A program made the position numbers and the translations under genes. Positions 26,190 to 35,506 of a stretch of DNA of 64,000 nucleotides are shown piece by piece. How positions within the stretch are numbered: the stretch's first letter is position 1; each line of letters starts with the position of its first letter. Below the pieces are notes generated by a model. It was not told where the DNA came from, ran no database searches, and saw nothing but the letters and a program-made list of their open reading frames with translations. This stretch comes from an uncultured Myxococcales bacterium (GTDB lineage: Bacteria; Myxococcota_A; UBA9042), in assembly GCA_903919145.1 (NCBI GenBank), contig CAIXGW010000157.1:1-64000 (forward strand), written 5' to 3'.

Positions 26190-28145
26190 ATGTCGGCTGC
26201 CCACGTCTACAACGGGCCTTGGCGGGTCATCGTCGTCGGCGGCGGCCACGCTGGCTGCGAGGCGGCTTTGGCCTGCGCCCGCAGCGGGCTGGAGACCCTG
26301 CTGCTGACTCAAAATGTCGACCGCATTGGCTGGATGTCCTGCAATCCATCGATTGGCGGCGTGGGCAAGTCGCACCTGGTGGCTGAGATCGATGCTCTGG
26401 GCGGCGAGATGGCTGTAGCAGCCGACGCATCCAGCGTGCAGTCCAAGTGGCTGAACGACTCGCGCGGTGCGGCCGTGCGGGCGCTGCGGGCCCAGTGCGA
26501 CAAGCTGGCCTACGCCACCGCCATGCGCCAGACCGTGGAGGCGCAGCCGCAGTTGCACGTCAAGCAAGCCGATGTGGCGCGCCTGCTGGTCGACGGCGGC
26601 CAGCTGACTGGCGTAGCGACCAAGAACGGCTTGGCCTACACCGCTGAGGTGGTCATCCTGACGGCGGGCACCTTTCTAGACGCAGTGCTGCACACCGGCC
26701 TCCAGGCCCAGGCCGGCGGCCGCGCCGGTGATGCTCCTTCGCACGGCTTGGGCGCGCAGATGCGCGAACTTGGCGTGGTGACGCTGCGCCACAAGACCGG
26801 CACCTGCCCGCGGCTTGACGGTCGCACCATTGACTACAGCCGGCTGGAGGCGGACCCGGGCCTGGAGCCGCCGCCGCAGATGTCTTTGCGCTCCAAGGGG
26901 ATCGCTCAGCGGCAGATGCCGTGTCACATCGCCTATACCACCGAGCGCACCCACCAGCTGATCCGCGACAACCTGGGCCGCTCGCCGATGTTCACCGGCG
27001 TCATAGAGGGCCGCGGCCCGCGCTATTGCCCGTCGATTGAAGACAAAGTGGTGCGGTTTGCCCACCACGACCGCCACTACCTGTTCTTGGAGCGAGAGGG
27101 CTGGCAAACCCAAGAGGTCTATGTCAGCGGCCTGTCGACCTCGCTGCCCGCCGATGTGCAGATCGACATGGTCAGAAGCATCGCAGGCCTAGAGGGCGCG
27201 GAGATCGTGCGCTTTGGCTATGCGGTGGAGTATGACGCGATCGATGCGCGCCAGCTGGGCCGCGATCTGATGCTGCCGCAGCTGCCAGGGCTGTACCTGG
27301 CCGGGCAGGTCAATGGCACCTCAGGCTATGAGGAAGCAGCGGCCCAAGGGCTGCTGGCGGGCATCAACGCGGCGGCGCGGCTGCTGGGCAAGCCCCCGGT
27401 GATTTTTGGCCGCGACCAGGCCTATTTGGGTGTGCTGGTCGACGATCTGGTGACCCAAGGCAATGCCGAGCCCTACCGGATGTTTACCTCCAGGGCAGAG
27501 CATCGCCTTGAGTTGCGCTGCAGCAATGCCGACTTGCGCTTGACGCCCCTGGGCCGACAGCTGGGCCTGGTGGGTGACGCACACTGGCACGCCGTTCAGG
27601 GGCGAATCGCCCGGCTGGAGCGGACCCGGCAGGTCTTGGCGCAGAGGATTGTCCGGCCGACGCGCGAAGAAATGCCCTTTGTTGAGGCGATTGGTGCAGG
27701 TACGCTGGTGACGACGGCGACTCTCAAGCAGATCGCCTGCCGATCCGGTGCGGAGTGGCACCACTTGGATCCGTGGCTGCCGGCCGATCTGCGCAGCGGG
27801 CCAGACTGCACGCTCAGCGACCAGGATGTGGCAGAACTGCTGACCGAAGCCCGCTATGCTGGCTATATTGAACGCGAAGCGCGGCGGCTGGAGCGCACCA
27901 ACCGCCACGACCAGTGGTTGATTCCGACCGACCTCGACTACCGCCAGGTGGGCGGCCTATCGGCCGAGGCCACGGAAAAACTGCAGCAAGTGCGCCCAGA
28001 AACCCTGGGGCAGGCGGCGCGAATTCCCGGAGTGACGCCAGCCGCGGTACAGGCGATTGCCTTTGTGCTGCGCTCCCTGCAGCGGCGGCGCGGTCCCAAG
28101 GCCGGAGGTGAGCCGCCTGAATTCCCAGAGGAACCGCTACCTTGA
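26190..28145 (+). CDS. mnmG: tRNA uridine-5-carboxymethylaminomethyl modification protein MnmG (GidA)
   Basis: 651 residues. MnmG with MnmE modifies U34 of certain tRNAs using FAD, methylene-THF, NADH and glycine. The FAD-binding GGGHAG lies at residues 17-22, and the family blocks MSCNPSIGGVGKSHLVAEID, DSRGAAVRALRAQCDK, GQVNGTSGYEEAAAQG and MFTSRAEHRLELRCSNAD are all present, including the catalytic Cys regions. The C-terminal tail is short and Arg-rich. The ATG at 26190 gives the normal N-terminus; an upstream GTG extension is unsupported. The 3' end overlaps the convergent DUF4442 gene by 9 bases. MnmE and RsmG are not nearby. Confidence 0.96.
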   Translation: MSAAHVYNGPWRVIVVGGGHAGCEAALACARSGLETLLLTQNVDRIGWMSCNPSIGGVGKSHLVAEIDALGGEMAVAADASSVQSKWLNDSRGAAVRALRAQCDKLAYATAMRQTVEAQPQLHVKQADVARLLVDGGQLTGVATKNGLAYTAEVVILTAGTFLDAVLHTGLQAQAGGRAGDAPSHGLGAQMRELGVVTLRHKTGTCPRLDGRTIDYSRLEADPGLEPPPQMSLRSKGIAQRQMPCHIAYTTERTHQLIRDNLGRSPMFTGVIEGRGPRYCPSIEDKVVRFAHHDRHYLFLEREGWQTQEVYVSGLSTSLPADVQIDMVRSIAGLEGAEIVRFGYAVEYDAIDARQLGRDLMLPQLPGLYLAGQVNGTSGYEEAAAQGLLAGINAAARLLGKPPVIFGRDQAYLGVLVDDLVTQGNAEPYRMFTSRAEHRLELRCSNADLRLTPLGRQLGLVGDAHWHAVQGRIARLERTRQVLAQRIVRPTREEMPFVEAIGAGTLVTTATLKQIACRSGAEWHHLDPWLPADLRSGPDCTLSDQDVAELLTEARYAGYIEREARRLERTNRHDQWLIPTDLDYRQVGGLSAEATEKLQQVRPETLGQAARIPGVTPAAVQAIAFVLRSLQRRRGPKAGGEPPEFPEEPLP

Positions 28146-28805
28146 ACCGCCGCGGCGCCGTCCCGCTCCCTTGAGCCGGACCGACAGGCGCCGGTGGACG
28201 ATGGCCACCACCTCGCCCTTGTCGCCTAGGATCACCGCGTCAAATGTCGGCTCGGCCTTGCCAAACTCGGCAACTTCACGGCGCACTGCTTCCACCTGGG
28301 CTTCGCTGAGCTCAATGTCGGCGCTCACGGCGCCGCGTCCAGGCTTGCGGTACTGGATTGACGCAGCTTTGTCCCACACCACGTAGCCAGGGCCAAGCCG
28401 GGTCATCAGCAGGATCATTGCAAAGGGATCGACCATCGAATACAGCGACCCGCCGTACTGCGAGCCGACCCAGTTGCGGTTCCAGGGATACAGGCCCATC
28501 TGCACCCGCAGCCGCGACAGATCGTCCGCAACCTCGCTCACGCGGATGCCAGCCCCCACAAACGGCGGCCACACGTTGAGGGCGCGCAGCAGCCGTGCGG
28601 TACCCGCTGGCCCCATCGACTGGGTCCAATCGCGCATGGGCTTTTGCGGCAGACCCCGGAGCTCGCCCAAAATTAGCTGGGCTTGAGCCAACTTCTCGGC
28701 CGCGGCCGGCAGCGACTCCAGCGCCAGCGCCGTTACCGCGGCCTTGGCGGTGGCCACGCTACTGGGAGATAGGGCGGGCAGCTTCCATCCAAAGGGCAGG
28801 GCCAT
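28137..28805 (-). CDS. DUF4442 hot-dog-fold protein (thioesterase-like)
   Basis: 222 residues. The block VSEVADDLSRLRVQMGLYPWNRNWVG, then GGSLYSMVDPFAMILLM, VVWDKAASIQYRKPGRG and a C-terminal VHRRLSVRL strand, is the pattern of DUF4442, a hot-dog fold related to PaaI thioesterases. An N-terminal helical part of about 60 residues precedes it. No signal peptide is seen. Enzyme activity is not established for most of the family. The ATG is at 28805; the gene converges on mnmG. Confidence 0.78.
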   Translation of the reverse strand: MALPFGWKLPALSPSSVATAKAAVTALALESLPAAAEKLAQAQLILGELRGLPQKPMRDWTQSMGPAGTARLLRALNVWPPFVGAGIRVSEVADDLSRLRVQMGLYPWNRNWVGSQYGGSLYSMVDPFAMILLMTRLGPGYVVWDKAASIQYRKPGRGAVSADIELSEAQVEAVRREVAEFGKAEPTFDAVILGDKGEVVAIVHRRLSVRLKGAGRRRGGSR

Positions 28806-28962
28806 GTCAAGCTCCGGCGGCGTCGGTAGCGCCGACAGCGGCAGGATGATGGCTCAGCCCCGTAGGTTCGTCCACCCGCGGCGTCAACGGGCTGCTGGTG
28901 GCTGCGGCTAGCTCTGCATGTCGTGGGCTGTAGGGGGCTGGCGGCCAAGAACCCCATGGATC

Positions 28963-30033
28963 CTAGGGGGGCCAAGCGCGTCCGGCATACTTCTTCGGTT
29001 CGGCTAGCAGGGCCTTGCAGTCAATGGGCTCGGCAAGGGGCCGCCACAGCAGGGTCTCGGCGGGTTTGCCCTGCAGCGGCTTGACGTTGTTCTTGGTCAC
29101 CAGCAGGCTCAGGCTGGCGGCGATGACCACCTGTTCGGTCTGCACGATGGGTTCGGCCGCAACCGTGCCATCGGCCTGAACTGCGCCAGTCCAGTTGGTC
29201 TTGCTGCGCTGAGCCACCTGGATGTTCTGCTTGCCCAGCAAAGAGTTGTCGATGTGGATGGTCGCTCCGGGCTGACCGTCTTTGTCGCTGTCGATGACCG
29301 CGGCGTGGCCCTTTTCTCCCAAGGCGGGCATCGAGCCGGTGTAGCCGCTTTTGAGGCCAATGACCTGGAGTTCCTCAGCTTGAGTCCACTGAGCACCCTG
29401 GCGGGCCATAGCGCTCTCCTGCACCGGAATTGAAGACAGAAAGGCCGCGCTGTATAGCGTCTTGGTGCTGAAATTGGCGGTCGTCTGCATGGCGCACGGC
29501 TGGTGCCAGCGGCTGCCGCTGTTGCCGTTCCACAGGACCTTGACCAGCCCCAGGGTGTGGGTGCGCTGCTCGGCCCAGCTGTCGCCAAAGGGCGAGGGGT
29601 CCTGCAGCTGCTGGGCAGTCTCTAACCAGCTGACAAAGTACTGTTCTTCCGGTCCCTGGGCCGTGTCACCGCCCGAAGCATCCGTTGCGGCATCGGCTGC
29701 GACATCGCTTGCCGCCGTCGAGTCAGCGTCGGCGGAGAACCCGTCGGCATCGGCGACCGCGGTGTCACCGGTGCTGGCGTCTGACGTCGCCGCATCGGAG
29801 CTGCCGGCGCCGCCGTCTGACCAGCGGCCGCCATCGCTGCCTGGGCCGCCACTGTCGCCGGCCGCGCTATCGGAATTGCCGCCGGAAGTGTCGCCGCCGT
29901 CTAGCCAAAATGGCGTGGGAGCCGGGCCTCCCAGATCCGCGTCTTCGCCGCAGCCTAGCCCAGCCCAGGCCAACGCGACAGCCGCGATGCGCTTGGTGGT
30001 CCGGCTGCCGTTTGGCGCAGTGCGCTGCCCCAT
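28963..30033 (-). CDS. Acidic-linker lipoprotein of unknown function
   Basis: 356 residues. The ATG at 30033 follows AAGGAGG. Signal RIAAVALAWAGLGC provides the lipobox. About 110 residues rich in Asp, Ala, Ser and Gly follow, the same kind of linker as in the giant Cys-rich lipoproteins. The C-terminal 230 residues form a compact domain (EEQYFVSWLETAQQL onward, with WHQPCAMQTTANFSTKTLYS and AAVIDSDKDGQPGATIHID) that I do not recognise. The DxDxDG stretch in it could bind calcium. It has only three cysteines. It lies 73 bases downstream of the HAD gene and is probably in the lgt transcript. Confidence 0.8.
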   Translation of the reverse strand: MGQRTAPNGSRTTKRIAAVALAWAGLGCGEDADLGGPAPTPFWLDGGDTSGGNSDSAAGDSGGPGSDGGRWSDGGAGSSDAATSDASTGDTAVADADGFSADADSTAASDVAADAATDASGGDTAQGPEEQYFVSWLETAQQLQDPSPFGDSWAEQRTHTLGLVKVLWNGNSGSRWHQPCAMQTTANFSTKTLYSAAFLSSIPVQESAMARQGAQWTQAEELQVIGLKSGYTGSMPALGEKGHAAVIDSDKDGQPGATIHIDNSLLGKQNIQVAQRSKTNWTGAVQADGTVAAEPIVQTEQVVIAASLSLLVTKNNVKPLQGKPAETLLWRPLAEPIDCKALLAEPKKYAGRAWPP

Positions 30034-30106
30034 GGGCCTGCCTCCTTGGGCCTTCAAGCGGCCCTTCCCATAACAAGATGAGCGGCCGCACCTGAAGGAT
30101 GCGGGC

Positions 30107-30865
30107 TCACGAGCGGGCATCGACCAACGCTTGGGCCAGCTCGCGCCAGCCTTGGGCGGACGGACCTACCCGTACGCTGGGCCTGTGGCGCAGCAATGGC
30201 CACACCTTTTCTGCGTCGGCGGTGCCCACCTGCAGGCCAAAGCGACCGGCTACCCATAGCCCCTCGTCGTTGGCTGCGTCGCCCACTGCAGCGACTTGGT
30301 TGGGGTCAACACCCTCACCAAGCAATACCTGCAGGGCGCCTGCGCCCTTGTCTGGCGCGGTGACCGTCAGGTGAATGTGCACACTGGACCAGGTGAGCTG
30401 CAGGCCCAAGGCTTCCGCTTCCGTCCTAAGGTGTTGCAGCTGGCCCTCTGTGCGGCCGGCGCGCTCCCAGGCCTGATCGGTCAGGCGCGCAAAAGAGCAA
30501 GGTGCCAGCTGCCAGGGGCCGGCGTGCCTGCCCAGCACCTGCGCAGCCGCCGCCAGCTGGCCCGGATCAATCGGCGCGCGCAGCGGCGTCAGGGGCTCAT
30601 CTGGCACAACCAGGATGCCGCCATTCTCCGCGATACCTCGAGCAATTCCTGGCAGATAGCGCACCAGCCCCAGCAGCTCACCAGCGGACCGCCCGGTGCA
30701 CGGCAGGACTTCGATGCCGGCGTCGCGCAGGCGGGGCAGCCACTCGACCACGTCGGCCGGGATGCGGCCGCGGCTGGTCATCGTGCCGTCGATGTCCGTC
30801 AGAAGAACGCGAATCTGGGCCAATGTGTGGCGATTTACCTCGGCCAACGGCTGCCAATCGGGCAC
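30107..30865 (-). CDS. HAD-superfamily hydrolase (Cof / type IIB-like phosphatase)
   Basis: 252 residues from a GTG. Motif I is LLTDIDGTMT (nucleophile Asp and acid/base Asp), motif II the Thr of PCTGRS, motif III a Lys around APDKGAGALQVLL, and motif IV GDAANDEGLW. The cap between motifs II and III is of the C2 type. This resembles Cof-like, sucrose-phosphate or mannosyl-3-phosphoglycerate phosphatases; the substrate is unknown. A stop-to-start gap of 17 bases from lgt indicates an operon. Confidence 0.88.
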   Translation of the reverse strand: MPDWQPLAEVNRHTLAQIRVLLTDIDGTMTSRGRIPADVVEWLPRLRDAGIEVLPCTGRSAGELLGLVRYLPGIARGIAENGGILVVPDEPLTPLRAPIDPGQLAAAAQVLGRHAGPWQLAPCSFARLTDQAWERAGRTEGQLQHLRTEAEALGLQLTWSSVHIHLTVTAPDKGAGALQVLLGEGVDPNQVAAVGDAANDEGLWVAGRFGLQVGTADAEKVWPLLRHRPSVRVGPSAQGWRELAQALVDARS

Positions 30866-30882
30866 AGGAAACCTCGCTGCGT

Positions 30883-31779
30883 TCAGGCCTTGCTCGGGGC
30901 CTTGAGCGGATCCGCCGTGGGCGTGGGGATCGAAAACGCCTCTTTGGGTTGCTTCAGCGCGCGGTAAACCAGCACTACGCCAAAGAGCACCAGCGGCAAG
31001 CTCAGGTATTGGCCGGTGGTAAAGGTCAGGCCCATGGCCTGCTCTAGCGTGCCCAGAAATCCCTCTGTGCGCAGCTGCTCGTCTTGGAACTCTTTGAAGT
31101 TCTCTAGGAAGAACCGCTGGCCAAAGTAGGCTATCAGGAACACCCCGGCAAAGAAGCCAGAGCCGGCCCGCCGCACGTCCTTCTTTTCCAAGAAGGTCAG
31201 CAAAGCGTAGGTGGTCAGGCCCATCAGGAACTCATAGAACTGGCTTGGGTGGCGAGGGGCGCACTCGGCCAAGCGCTCCATCCTGCAGTAGCGCACAAAC
31301 TCAACGCCCCACGGCACGTCGGTCACGCGGCCGACGATCTCTGAGTTGAAGAAGTTGCCCAGCCGCACCCCGCCCGCGGCGATGGCAATGGCGGGGGCCA
31401 GGTAGTCGCCGACTCTGGCCCAGGTCTTGCCGTATTTTCGGGCGAACAGCCAAAGGGCCAAGATCAGGCCCACAGTGGCGCCGTGCGAGGCCAAGCCGCC
31501 TTTCCAGAATTTGATGATTTCCACGGGGTTGGCCAGGTAGGTCTTGTATTCGTAGAAGAACACGTGGCCCAGCCGGGCGCCACCGACCACGGCGATGACA
31601 CCCCACCACAGGAACTGCTCGGCAAAGTCTACGGATTCTCCGTTCTTGAGCGCCTGCCGCCGCCAGATGGCAAAGCCGGTGTAGATGGTCGCGGCGAACA
31701 GCACGCCGTAATAGCGAATCTGCAGCGGCCCAAGGTCGAGCAGAATCGGATTCATGTCCCAATGGATCGAGGCCAGCAT
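30883..31779 (-). CDS. lgt: Prolipoprotein diacylglyceryl transferase
   Basis: 298 residues, polytopic. Lgt transfers diacylglycerol from phosphatidylglycerol to the lipobox cysteine of preprolipoproteins at the inner membrane. The signatures are IRYYGVLFA near the N-terminus, LASHGATVGLILAL (catalytic His region), GGVRLGNFFNSEIVGR (the Lgt motif with the essential Arg) and RHPSQFYEFLMG. The C-terminus has the remaining transmembrane helices and a short polar tail. GGAG precedes the ATG. Every acidic-linker and Cys-rich lipoprotein in the window depends on this enzyme. Confidence 0.97.
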   Translation of the reverse strand: MLASIHWDMNPILLDLGPLQIRYYGVLFAATIYTGFAIWRRQALKNGESVDFAEQFLWWGVIAVVGGARLGHVFFYEYKTYLANPVEIIKFWKGGLASHGATVGLILALWLFARKYGKTWARVGDYLAPAIAIAAGGVRLGNFFNSEIVGRVTDVPWGVEFVRYCRMERLAECAPRHPSQFYEFLMGLTTYALLTFLEKKDVRRAGSGFFAGVFLIAYFGQRFFLENFKEFQDEQLRTEGFLGTLEQAMGLTFTTGQYLSLPLVLFGVVLVYRALKQPKEAFSIPTPTADPLKAPSKA

Positions 31780-31840
31780 AGAACTCCAGGTGCAACGGAC
31801 GGTAAGAGCAGGGATCAGTCAGGCGCTGCGCGGACTGGCG

Positions 31841-33256
31841 CTAGGCTCGCCCAGCATAGAAAACGCGCATCACTTCCACCATGTCAGCCAGGTCGCTTGC
31901 ACCGCAAGTCTCCGCCGCAGAGTGCATGGCCCACATGGGCAAACCGACGTCGACCACCCGCGTGGCCAGCTGGGCCGAGGTGATGGGGCCGATGGTAGTG
32001 CCGCACGCCATGTCCTGCTTGACCACGTAGTCCTGCAGGCGCACTTCGGCAGCTTCGCACAGCGCGGCAAAAACTGCGCCCGTTTCGCCGGTGGTGGCGT
32101 AGCGGTCGCTGGCATTGGCCTTGAGCACCGGCCCCTGGTTGATGCGCGGCGCGTGGTTCTTGTCGTGCATGTCTGCGTAGTTGGGGTGAACGGCGTGGGC
32201 CATGTCGGCGCTGATGCAGAAGCTGTGGGCAAAGGCTTGCTCGGCGTCGTCGCGGCTGTCAGTGTCGGGGTGCTGGCGGGCGATGCGCAGCAGCACGTCT
32301 CGCAGGAAGCTGGAGGCCGCGCCCGAAGAAGTCAGAGAGCCGGTCTCCTCGGCGTCAAAGAACGCGGCCACGCGGGTCCGCACCGTGTTGCTGCGGCCGT
32401 GCAGAGAGGCCACCAAGCCCTCCAGCGCGCACCAGACCATGGCCAAGTCGTCGTGGCGGGCGCCGACCACCAAAGAGCGATCCAGGCCCACCCGCTGCGG
32501 CGCCTGGGCACTGACAAAATGCAGGTCAAAGCCGTCCAGCTCGGCAAAATCGACCCCGGCGCGCTGGGCCAGGCGGGCCAGCACGGCGTTGGCGTCGCCG
32601 TCTCCACTGGCCACAATGGCGTTGAGCATGGTCTGCGGGTTGATGGCGCCCTTGTCATTCTTCTCGCGGTCCAGGTGGATCGCCAAGTCCGGGATCAGCC
32701 CCACCGGCTCGTCCAGATGGACCAAGCGCTTGACCATGACCGGTAGGCCGGTGATCTCGTGCAGCCGCGGTCGGCCGTGCTTGTCTCGCAGGGCGTGGTA
32801 GACCGCTCCGGCCAGCGCCAGCGGCCGGTCGAGCCAGGCCCGGCGGATCAAGCCGCCGTGGAACTGCGTGGTCAGCTGCGTCACACCTGCTGATTGAGAC
32901 AAGGGATTGAGGCGCAGGCGCAGGTCTGGGCTGTCGGTGTGGGCGCCCACCAGGGCGTAGCCGGCGCGGACGGGCGACCGCTCGCCGACCACTACGGCAA
33001 TCACGCTTTTGCCGTCTGGGTGGACTACGTAGCGGCGCTCTCCAGGCACCACGGGCAGTCTTGCGCCGTAGTCCCAAGCCTCAAAGCCATTTTCGGCCAA
33101 GCGCTCTGTTACGGCGACCACCGCGTGGTGAGGCGTGGGGGAGCGGCGCAGCCATTGGATATAGCGGTCAGCCGGTTCCGGTTCCTGGCCGGCCAGCAGC
33201 GGCGCGGCAGCGCCCAGGGCTTGGGCAACGGGCTTGACGGATTTGGCTCTGGCCAT
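31841..33256 (-). CDS. M18 family aminopeptidase
   Basis: 471 residues. This is a cytosolic dizinc metallopeptidase that removes N-terminal acidic or hydrophobic residues. Metal and active-site blocks are all visible: GAHTDSPDLRLR, QFHGGLIRRAWLDRPLALAG, FFDAEETGSLTSSGA, SADMAHAVHPNYADMHD and WAMHSAAETCGASD. The N-terminal extension of about 30 residues (ARAKSVKPVAQALG) is longer than in E. coli-type relatives. No signal peptide is present. The closest named group is the bacterial PepC/ApeB-like M18 enzymes, but which one cannot be told. It is divergent from the OPT transporter gene. Confidence 0.93.
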   Translation of the reverse strand: MARAKSVKPVAQALGAAAPLLAGQEPEPADRYIQWLRRSPTPHHAVVAVTERLAENGFEAWDYGARLPVVPGERRYVVHPDGKSVIAVVVGERSPVRAGYALVGAHTDSPDLRLRLNPLSQSAGVTQLTTQFHGGLIRRAWLDRPLALAGAVYHALRDKHGRPRLHEITGLPVMVKRLVHLDEPVGLIPDLAIHLDREKNDKGAINPQTMLNAIVASGDGDANAVLARLAQRAGVDFAELDGFDLHFVSAQAPQRVGLDRSLVVGARHDDLAMVWCALEGLVASLHGRSNTVRTRVAAFFDAEETGSLTSSGAASSFLRDVLLRIARQHPDTDSRDDAEQAFAHSFCISADMAHAVHPNYADMHDKNHAPRINQGPVLKANASDRYATTGETGAVFAALCEAAEVRLQDYVVKQDMACGTTIGPITSAQLATRVVDVGLPMWAMHSAAETCGASDLADMVEVMRVFYAGRA

Positions 33257-33401
33257 AAAGAATCCCCTCGGCAGTGCTGCCGCAAAAGCACCACAAGATA
33301 ACCCCGCCGCCTTAGCGTGTCATCCCACCCCCGCGGCGAAAGCGCCAGTTCTCGTGCGATCTGCTGTCGGCCATGCTACAAACGGCGAAACCGAGGTGAA
33401 C

Positions 33402-35333
33402 ATGGCCCCTTCCGCTGCAACCGATTCCAAGCAACCGCATGATCTCAGGCCTGAAGATGTGGCCGGTGCCCCTCTGGATGCCAGCGTGGTGCCGCCCCCG
33501 CCGGCGGACGATGCCCCGGTAGAGCACCACGACCGCTGGTGGCTCGACCACGTCTACCAGGGCAATCGCCAGCGCCAGCTGACTTTTCGCGCGGTGCTGA
33601 CCGGCTGCCTGCTGGGCGGTGTGATGTCCATCTCTAATCTTTACGTAGGATTGAAGATCGGTTGGGGCTTGGGCGTGGCCATCACAGCAGCCGTGCTGGC
33701 CTTTACCTTGTTTACGCTAGTAGAGCGCGTTTTTGGCACCACCCCTGAGCGCCACTTTACCCTGCTGGAAAACAACACCATGCAGACGGCGGCTTCCGCG
33801 GCGGGCTACATGTCCTCTGCGGGCCTGGTGTCGGCGATTCCGGCCCTGTTCATGGTTAGCAAGTTTCAGCTGTCGCTGGGTCAGATGATGGTTTGGGTCA
33901 GCGCCATCTCCTTGCTGGGCATCGTCGCGGCGATTCCAGTCAAGAGAAAACTTATCAATCAAGAGCGCTTGCGTTTCCCGTCAGGCATTGCGGCCGCAGA
34001 GACCCTGCGCAGCCTGCACGCTGAAGGCAGCGAAGGCACGGTCAAGGGCACGGCGCTGGCGATTGGCGGCGCTTTGGGCGGCGTGCTGGCCTTCATCAGA
34101 GAGGGCCTGAAGTGGCTACCCGACAAGCTGCCCCTGTTCGGTCAGCCGCTTGCCCTGCGCACTGTGGCCTTTGAGCCGTCTCTGGTCATGATTGGCGCCG
34201 GCGCCTTGATGGGCGTGCGCGTGACCTTCTGGATGTTCTTGGCGGGCTTGCTGTCGCGGTGGTTCTTGGCCGACTGGCTGTTTGATCAAGGCTTTATTGA
34301 CTGCGGCAAGCTCAAGCCGGGCGCTGTCTGCGACCACGACCACCTGACCTATGGCCCTATCAACGCTTGGACCTTGTGGCCGGGCGTGGCGCTGATGGTG
34401 ACCCACTCGCTGACAGCGCTGGCCATGCAGGCGCCGTCGATGATCGCCGGATTCAAGAAGACCCTGGGCGGCGCCAAGGAAGACACCACTGATCCGCGCC
34501 TTGCAGCCGTAGAAGTTCCGATGTCTTGGTTCTTCATAGGCCTATTGGTGGCCGGTGGCGCGTGCGTCTACCTGCAGGCTGCCTGGTTTGCCATCCCAGT
34601 GCAGTGGGGCATCCTGGCGGTCCTCTTGTCTTTGGTGCTGGCGTTTGTGGCGGCGCGCTCCTTGGGCGAGACCGACACCAACCCGGTCGGCTCGATGGGC
34701 AAGGTCACCCAGCTGGTGTTTGGCGGGGTCATGAGCGGCCAGATCAACGCCAACCTGCTGGCGGCCAACGTCACTGCCGGTGCTGCTTCGCACGCTGGCG
34801 ACCTGCTGACCGACATGAAGGCAGGCTATCTGGTGGGCGCTCGCCCGCGCTACCAGGTGATTGCCCAGGTGTTTGGCGTGTTTGTCGGAGCAGTCTTTGC
34901 CTCGGCTGCCTATGTCTACTTGGTGGACCCCAACGAGCTTGGTGGCGAGAAGTGGCCCGCCCCCGCGGCGATGGTCTGGGCCAAGGTGGCAGAGTTGTTG
35001 TCCAAGGGCATTGGCAACATGGAGCACCACAAACTGCTGGCTATTGAGTGGGCGGCTGGGATTGGCGCTTCACTGGCCATCTTGGAGACGCAGGTGCCGG
35101 CCAAGGTGCGGCGGTGGATGCCTTCGGTGTCCGGCGTCGGCATTGCGATGACCGTGGGCTTTACCAGCAGTTTTTCGATGTTCTTGGGTGCCTGCCTGGC
35201 CTGGGCGGTTCAGAAGGCCAAGCCACACCTTGCCGAGCGCTACACGGTGGTGGTCAGCTCTGGGCTCATCGCCGGCGAGACGCTGATGGCCGTGGCGTTG
35301 ATCGCCTATGGCGTGATCAGCGGCAAGATGTAG
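33402..35333 (+). CDS. OPT family oligopeptide transporter
   Basis: 643 residues. GAGGTGAAC directly precedes the ATG. After a polar N-terminus of about 60 residues there are some 14-16 hydrophobic segments. Family patterns include SISNLYVGLKIGWGLGV, TLLENNTMQTAASAAGYMSSAGL, INQERLRFPSGIAAAETLRSLH and NANLLAANVTAGAASHAGDLL with the conserved Lys of TDMKAGYLVGARPRYQ. OPT proteins import small peptides or peptide-like metal chelates with protons. The adjacent divergent M18 aminopeptidase could degrade imported peptides (inference from position). Confidence 0.93.
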   Translation: MAPSAATDSKQPHDLRPEDVAGAPLDASVVPPPPADDAPVEHHDRWWLDHVYQGNRQRQLTFRAVLTGCLLGGVMSISNLYVGLKIGWGLGVAITAAVLAFTLFTLVERVFGTTPERHFTLLENNTMQTAASAAGYMSSAGLVSAIPALFMVSKFQLSLGQMMVWVSAISLLGIVAAIPVKRKLINQERLRFPSGIAAAETLRSLHAEGSEGTVKGTALAIGGALGGVLAFIREGLKWLPDKLPLFGQPLALRTVAFEPSLVMIGAGALMGVRVTFWMFLAGLLSRWFLADWLFDQGFIDCGKLKPGAVCDHDHLTYGPINAWTLWPGVALMVTHSLTALAMQAPSMIAGFKKTLGGAKEDTTDPRLAAVEVPMSWFFIGLLVAGGACVYLQAAWFAIPVQWGILAVLLSLVLAFVAARSLGETDTNPVGSMGKVTQLVFGGVMSGQINANLLAANVTAGAASHAGDLLTDMKAGYLVGARPRYQVIAQVFGVFVGAVFASAAYVYLVDPNELGGEKWPAPAAMVWAKVAELLSKGIGNMEHHKLLAIEWAAGIGASLAILETQVPAKVRRWMPSVSGVGIAMTVGFTSSFSMFLGACLAWAVQKAKPHLAERYTVVVSSGLIAGETLMAVALIAYGVISGKM

Positions 35334-35364
35334 CCCCGCTGTAGCTGCCATCGCCAAAAAGCAA

Positions 35365-35396
35365 GGCGGCGACCCTGGAACTCCGGGGTCGCCGCC
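35365..35396 (-). terminator. Strong intrinsic terminator between rpmB and the OPT gene
   Basis: GGCGGCGACCC (35365-35375) pairs perfectly with GGGTCGCCGCC (35386-35396) around a ten-base loop. Read on the minus strand, the stem is followed within a few bases by CTTTTTGG, so the U-run serves rpmB. On the plus strand it lies 31 bases past the OPT stop but lacks a U-run, so it may stop that transcript less well. Confidence 0.8.
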
Positions 35397-35412
35397 AACG
35401 AACAGTGCAAGT

Positions 35413-35465
35413 CTAAGGTGCAGATCTAAGGTGCAGGCCAAAGGTGCAGGCCAAAGGTGCAGCAA
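35413..35465. repeat. 13-bp tandem repeat, four copies
   Basis: The 9-mer AAGGTGCAG begins at 35415, 35428, 35441 and 35454, a perfect 13-base period. Spacers are TCT/GCC variants, and a degraded copy precedes it. It lies in the 3' untranslated region of rpmB, before the terminator. It is too short and spacer-free for a CRISPR array. Confidence 0.85.
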
Positions 35466-35506
35466 ACCCTGCCACCCGGTCGGCGGCAAGGTGTGCCTGC
35501 GATCGG

